Origin: Gracilaria vermiculophylla
Lineage: Eukaryota > Rhodophyta > Florideophyceae > Gracilariales > Gracilariaceae
Assembly (NCBI GenBank): GCA_019155205.2
Contig: JAHNZQ020003148.1
Span: 930,817-994,816, forward strand
Reading direction: 5' to 3'
Length of the DNA stretch: 64,000 bases
The notes beneath the pieces are model-generated. The model saw only the letters and a list, made by a program, of their open reading frames with translations, was not told where the DNA came from and searched no databases. Of this stretch, positions 61,560 to 64,000 are shown piece after piece. A program made the position numbers and the translations under genes. Position 1 is the stretch's first letter. Each line of letters begins with the position of its first letter.

Positions 61560-63862
61560 GAAACACCCGGAGGCTAACTTCCTCCTGGAGTCGCTGGCCG
61601 CGCGCCTTACGGATTGGCTCTCATAGGAGCTGATCAAAAGAATACCTGCAGGTGTTGAAGCCCACTTCAGAGCGCGCCGCCAAGTCCTTGTGGAGGAAAT
61701 CGCAACGGAGAGCGCTCACCGTTCTGTGGATGCTTTGCTGGATTCCGATCCCTTCCTCGAGGTAATCTCAGATGTTATCCGTGCGGCGGTTCGTTCCCAA
61801 ACCACGCAGCTGCTCCCTGCAGCGGCGTTTCAAAGTTATTCTTACGTACAGGAGAGGTTCCCTCTATCAACACCTATGGTGACCACGGGCAGAGAAGAAC
61901 AGGATACTGCCACCCCCTACGCCAGAGGAGGAAAGGATACTGCCGTAGGGAAACGGGACCACCTCAGGAATCTTGCTATGCACCGTCTGGACCTGACTCC
62001 CTGCGGAGGAGGACAGGATACCGGTCGCGAAGAAATTCACCCAAAGAGCGAAGGACAGGGTACTCCTCTGGTGGATCGCGATTACGGGGGTATCGTCAGT
62101 AACCCAGACCACCTAAAGGAAAGATGCCAAAAGAAACGGATGGAGAAAGAAAGAAAGGGAGACACCGATTCGGAGAGAAGCTCCAACTCCGAATCCGTAA
62201 ATAGCTCCAGCTCGGAGGACAGTACACCTCCCAAGAAGAAAAGAAGAAGGGTCAGGAAGGTCGTCCCGCTTAACGACCTCTTCGCCAAAGTGGTGGATTA
62301 TGATACCTACAGGTCGAATCATCGCTCCACTCTTTACGAGGCGTCGGTCGCTAAATGACTCACGAAGTTCCAGCGCCGCATGGATATTCAAATGAAGAAG
62401 CACTCCTCCTCAGACGAAGACCCCATCCTAGTGTTGAAGTTTCTCACGCGCCTTCGTTCAGCGTATAATTCCAATGGTGTCCATGAAGGTGCCGCCGTAT
62501 GGCGCTTTCGGTTCTACCTCACAGGCCAGGCGCACTCGCTGGTGCAGCCGCGCCTCACGGGTGAGAGCCCCACTGTGGATGACCCTGGAACGGAGACCTT
62601 GACGGCGTACCCGGAGGTGGTGAAGTCCCGCTTCAAAAGCTATGCAACGCATGAGATGATAGCCGATGCTGACGCTGAAGTCACCTCCTATGGGCAGAAG
62701 ACATGAATGACCGAGACGGAGTTCTTGCAAAAGCTTTGGACAAGGGCCCTACGGTGTGGGAACGAGTACCCCGAACGGGGGTTGAAGTCCATGTTTGTCG
62801 AGTGACTCCTTCCCTCGATACGCGCGAGGGTGCGTAATCACCTGACAACGCACCCAAAGACCACCTACACGGAGCTAGCGCGTTTCGCGAAATCCTGTTG
62901 GGATACCCACCGAGCCGCTCGTCGTATCCACACTCCGTTTTTGGACAAAGCGGCGGCCTCAAGGACCCATCGGGCATCCGCACTGACGTTGGACTCCAGC
63001 ACCTCGGGGGAGGTCGACGAGCTCACGCTCGTAGGAGAGCAAGAGGCCCTTGCCCTCACATACGCCTCCTCTCAGGGTGCACCGTCTAGGACGAGGACAC
63101 CCTCGTCTCCCACTTCGTACGCCTCGGCAGGATCTTACAGGAGCGTCCGATTTGAGAAACCTCGAGGCTACCTACCACCTCGCAGGATTTGCTGGTCACG
63201 AGAGCCCGTACACTGTACGACTCTCACCCAGGCAATGAGGGCCGCCATCTTGCAGGAAAGAGAGAAAAACTTCCAGGACCTGAAGGACATACCAACGGAG
63301 AGCGGAAGTTATCGAACCGCGTATTGCGACATCCACTACCCTCAAGGAAACCACGGTTACCGTAGTCCACCGGGAGTGCAGCCTGTCCCACTGTCACTTG
63401 CACCCAAAACGCAGGTGCCGGTGCCCAAGCCGGTTGCACCTCATGGAAACACGTCACATCGCGATGCACAACAGCAGACGCCGTCCCCGACTGAAACTCA
63501 GCCCCTCTCCAATCAGGAAAACCCTCAGAGCCACGCGTAGAGGCTCCGCGTGGCTTCTTACAATCGAATCTCAGCTTCACAGAGGTCGTCTTTAGGAAAG
63601 GGGGAGAGGCTGTCTGCTCCGTCAACGCAGAATCAACGAACACCCCACTCCCGTTGGACTCATTTGACACCTTTGAGGATTCTGTTTGCACGCTCCGCCG
63701 TGACAAATACCAGGTATTCGCCTCCATAGGATGCTCCCCGCTCGCCTCCACCACGGTGCGCGCTATCCTCGATACCGGAGCTGGCCCCAATCTGGTGCAC
63801 GCCGACGTGCTCCCGCAGTCTGCACTCGGCTCCTCGAGGCCTGGCAAGCTCCCAACTGTAGT

Positions 63863-64000
63863 ACAGTGGCTCCTACGGAAATATGGTGGTTTGGCCTAAA
63901 GGTATAATATTCCTAAGGAGGGTTCGTAATTTAGTGGCTGGGCCACGTGGTGCATACTCTCGCCCGCGTGCGCTGAAGTATCCTTGAGGAACAATAGAAT
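63863..64000. repeat. Right copy of the ~130-bp dispersed repeat, cut by window end
   Basis: Begins ACAGTGGCTCCTA and interrupts the protease frame. Matches the left copy at 60062-60190 in the same orientation. Continues past the window, so its full length is unknown. Confidence 0.7.

Larger units (their letters stand above)
60765..63899 (+). pseudogene. Decayed Ty3/gypsy-like gag-pro, interrupted by solo LTR
   Basis: A gag-like frame begins at ATG 60765 (M-D-P-S-K-H-P-M-E-T-P). It is split by a solo LTR at 61063-61559 and continues in the same frame to 63540 once the LTR and one target duplication are ignored. In-frame stops lie at 61011, 61624, 62356, 62704, 62803 and 63538. The capsid-like part reads L-V-L-K-F-L-T-R-L-R-S-A-Y-N-S-N-G-V-H (~62425-62480). 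A second frame, -1 relative to gag, is open to 63899 and carries the aspartic protease signature A-I-L-D-T-G-A-G-P-N-L-V (~63765-63800). It is truncated by the right repeat at 63863. No reverse transcriptase or integrase is seen before the window ends. A dead copy. Confidence 0.75.

Noticed and set aside
63500..63545. Possible -1 ribosomal frameshift site between gag and pro frames
   Set aside because: The pro frame is indeed -1 to gag, but no canonical X-XXY-YYZ slippery heptamer was found in the overlap, and the element is dead anyway.

Overview
The window reads as nuclear DNA of a photosynthetic eukaryote, most likely a red alga. That assignment is inference. It rests on an exocyst SEC6 and a PHLOEM PROTEIN 2-LIKE A10-type protein that resemble land-plant versions, a HemW-type radical SAM protein, mostly intronless genes, very short spliceosomal introns (74-140 nt, GT..AG, often close to the start codon), and gene-dense blocks set between AT-rich, transposon-littered stretches. 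There is no operon, Shine-Dalgarno or CRISPR signature. Start codons were chosen at ATG, so several CDS begin downstream of the longest possible open frame.

Layout. 1-4.7 kb: AT-rich, one possible small secreted protein, and a LINE-like remnant. 4.7-20.4 kb: conserved housekeeping block with ZNF598/HEL2 (-), glycine decarboxylase P protein (+), a three-exon glutamate dehydrogenase (-), ribosomal protein eS30 (+), a MYST acetyltransferase (-) and HemW (+). 20.8-34 kb: a signal-peptide/coiled-coil/four-TM protein, a nonsense-riddled retroelement RNase H remnant, small hypotheticals, phosphopantetheine adenylyltransferase, a ROMO1-like protein and a WDR26/GID7 homologue. 34.4-46 kb: an Asp-rich protein with a PKD-like domain, a 1315-aa membrane/Sel1-repeat protein, exocyst SEC6, and a four-exon small membrane protein. 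46-57 kb: an extremely GC-rich block with pyridoxal kinase, a PP2A B56 subunit cut by a 100-N gap, a protein with a duplicated W-P-G-GNAAP motif, METTL18, an MDR dehydrogenase, ALKBH6 and a PP2-A10-like gene. 57-58.5 kb: a PRCC-like protein and a RING-H2 membrane protein. 58.5-64 kb: AT-rich DNA, then a decayed Ty3/gypsy-like gag-pro element interrupted by a 497-bp solo LTR with perfect 5-bp target duplications.

Functional themes. No gene cluster acts as one pathway. Several neighbours are divergently paired on short shared promoters (ZNF598/GLDC, MYST/HemW, SEC6/small membrane protein, MDR/ALKBH6, PP2-A10-like/PRCC-like). Compartments represented by inference include mitochondrion (GLDC, GDH, ROMO1-like, a small exported protein), translation and its quality control (eS30, ZNF598, METTL18), chromatin (MYST) and ubiquitin ligases (ZNF598, WDR26, RING-H2). 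The most unusual items are the duplicated GNAAP-motif protein, a stopless 3n intron inside the ROMO1-like gene, the nested retroelements, and a 101-bp exact duplication at the assembly-gap edge.
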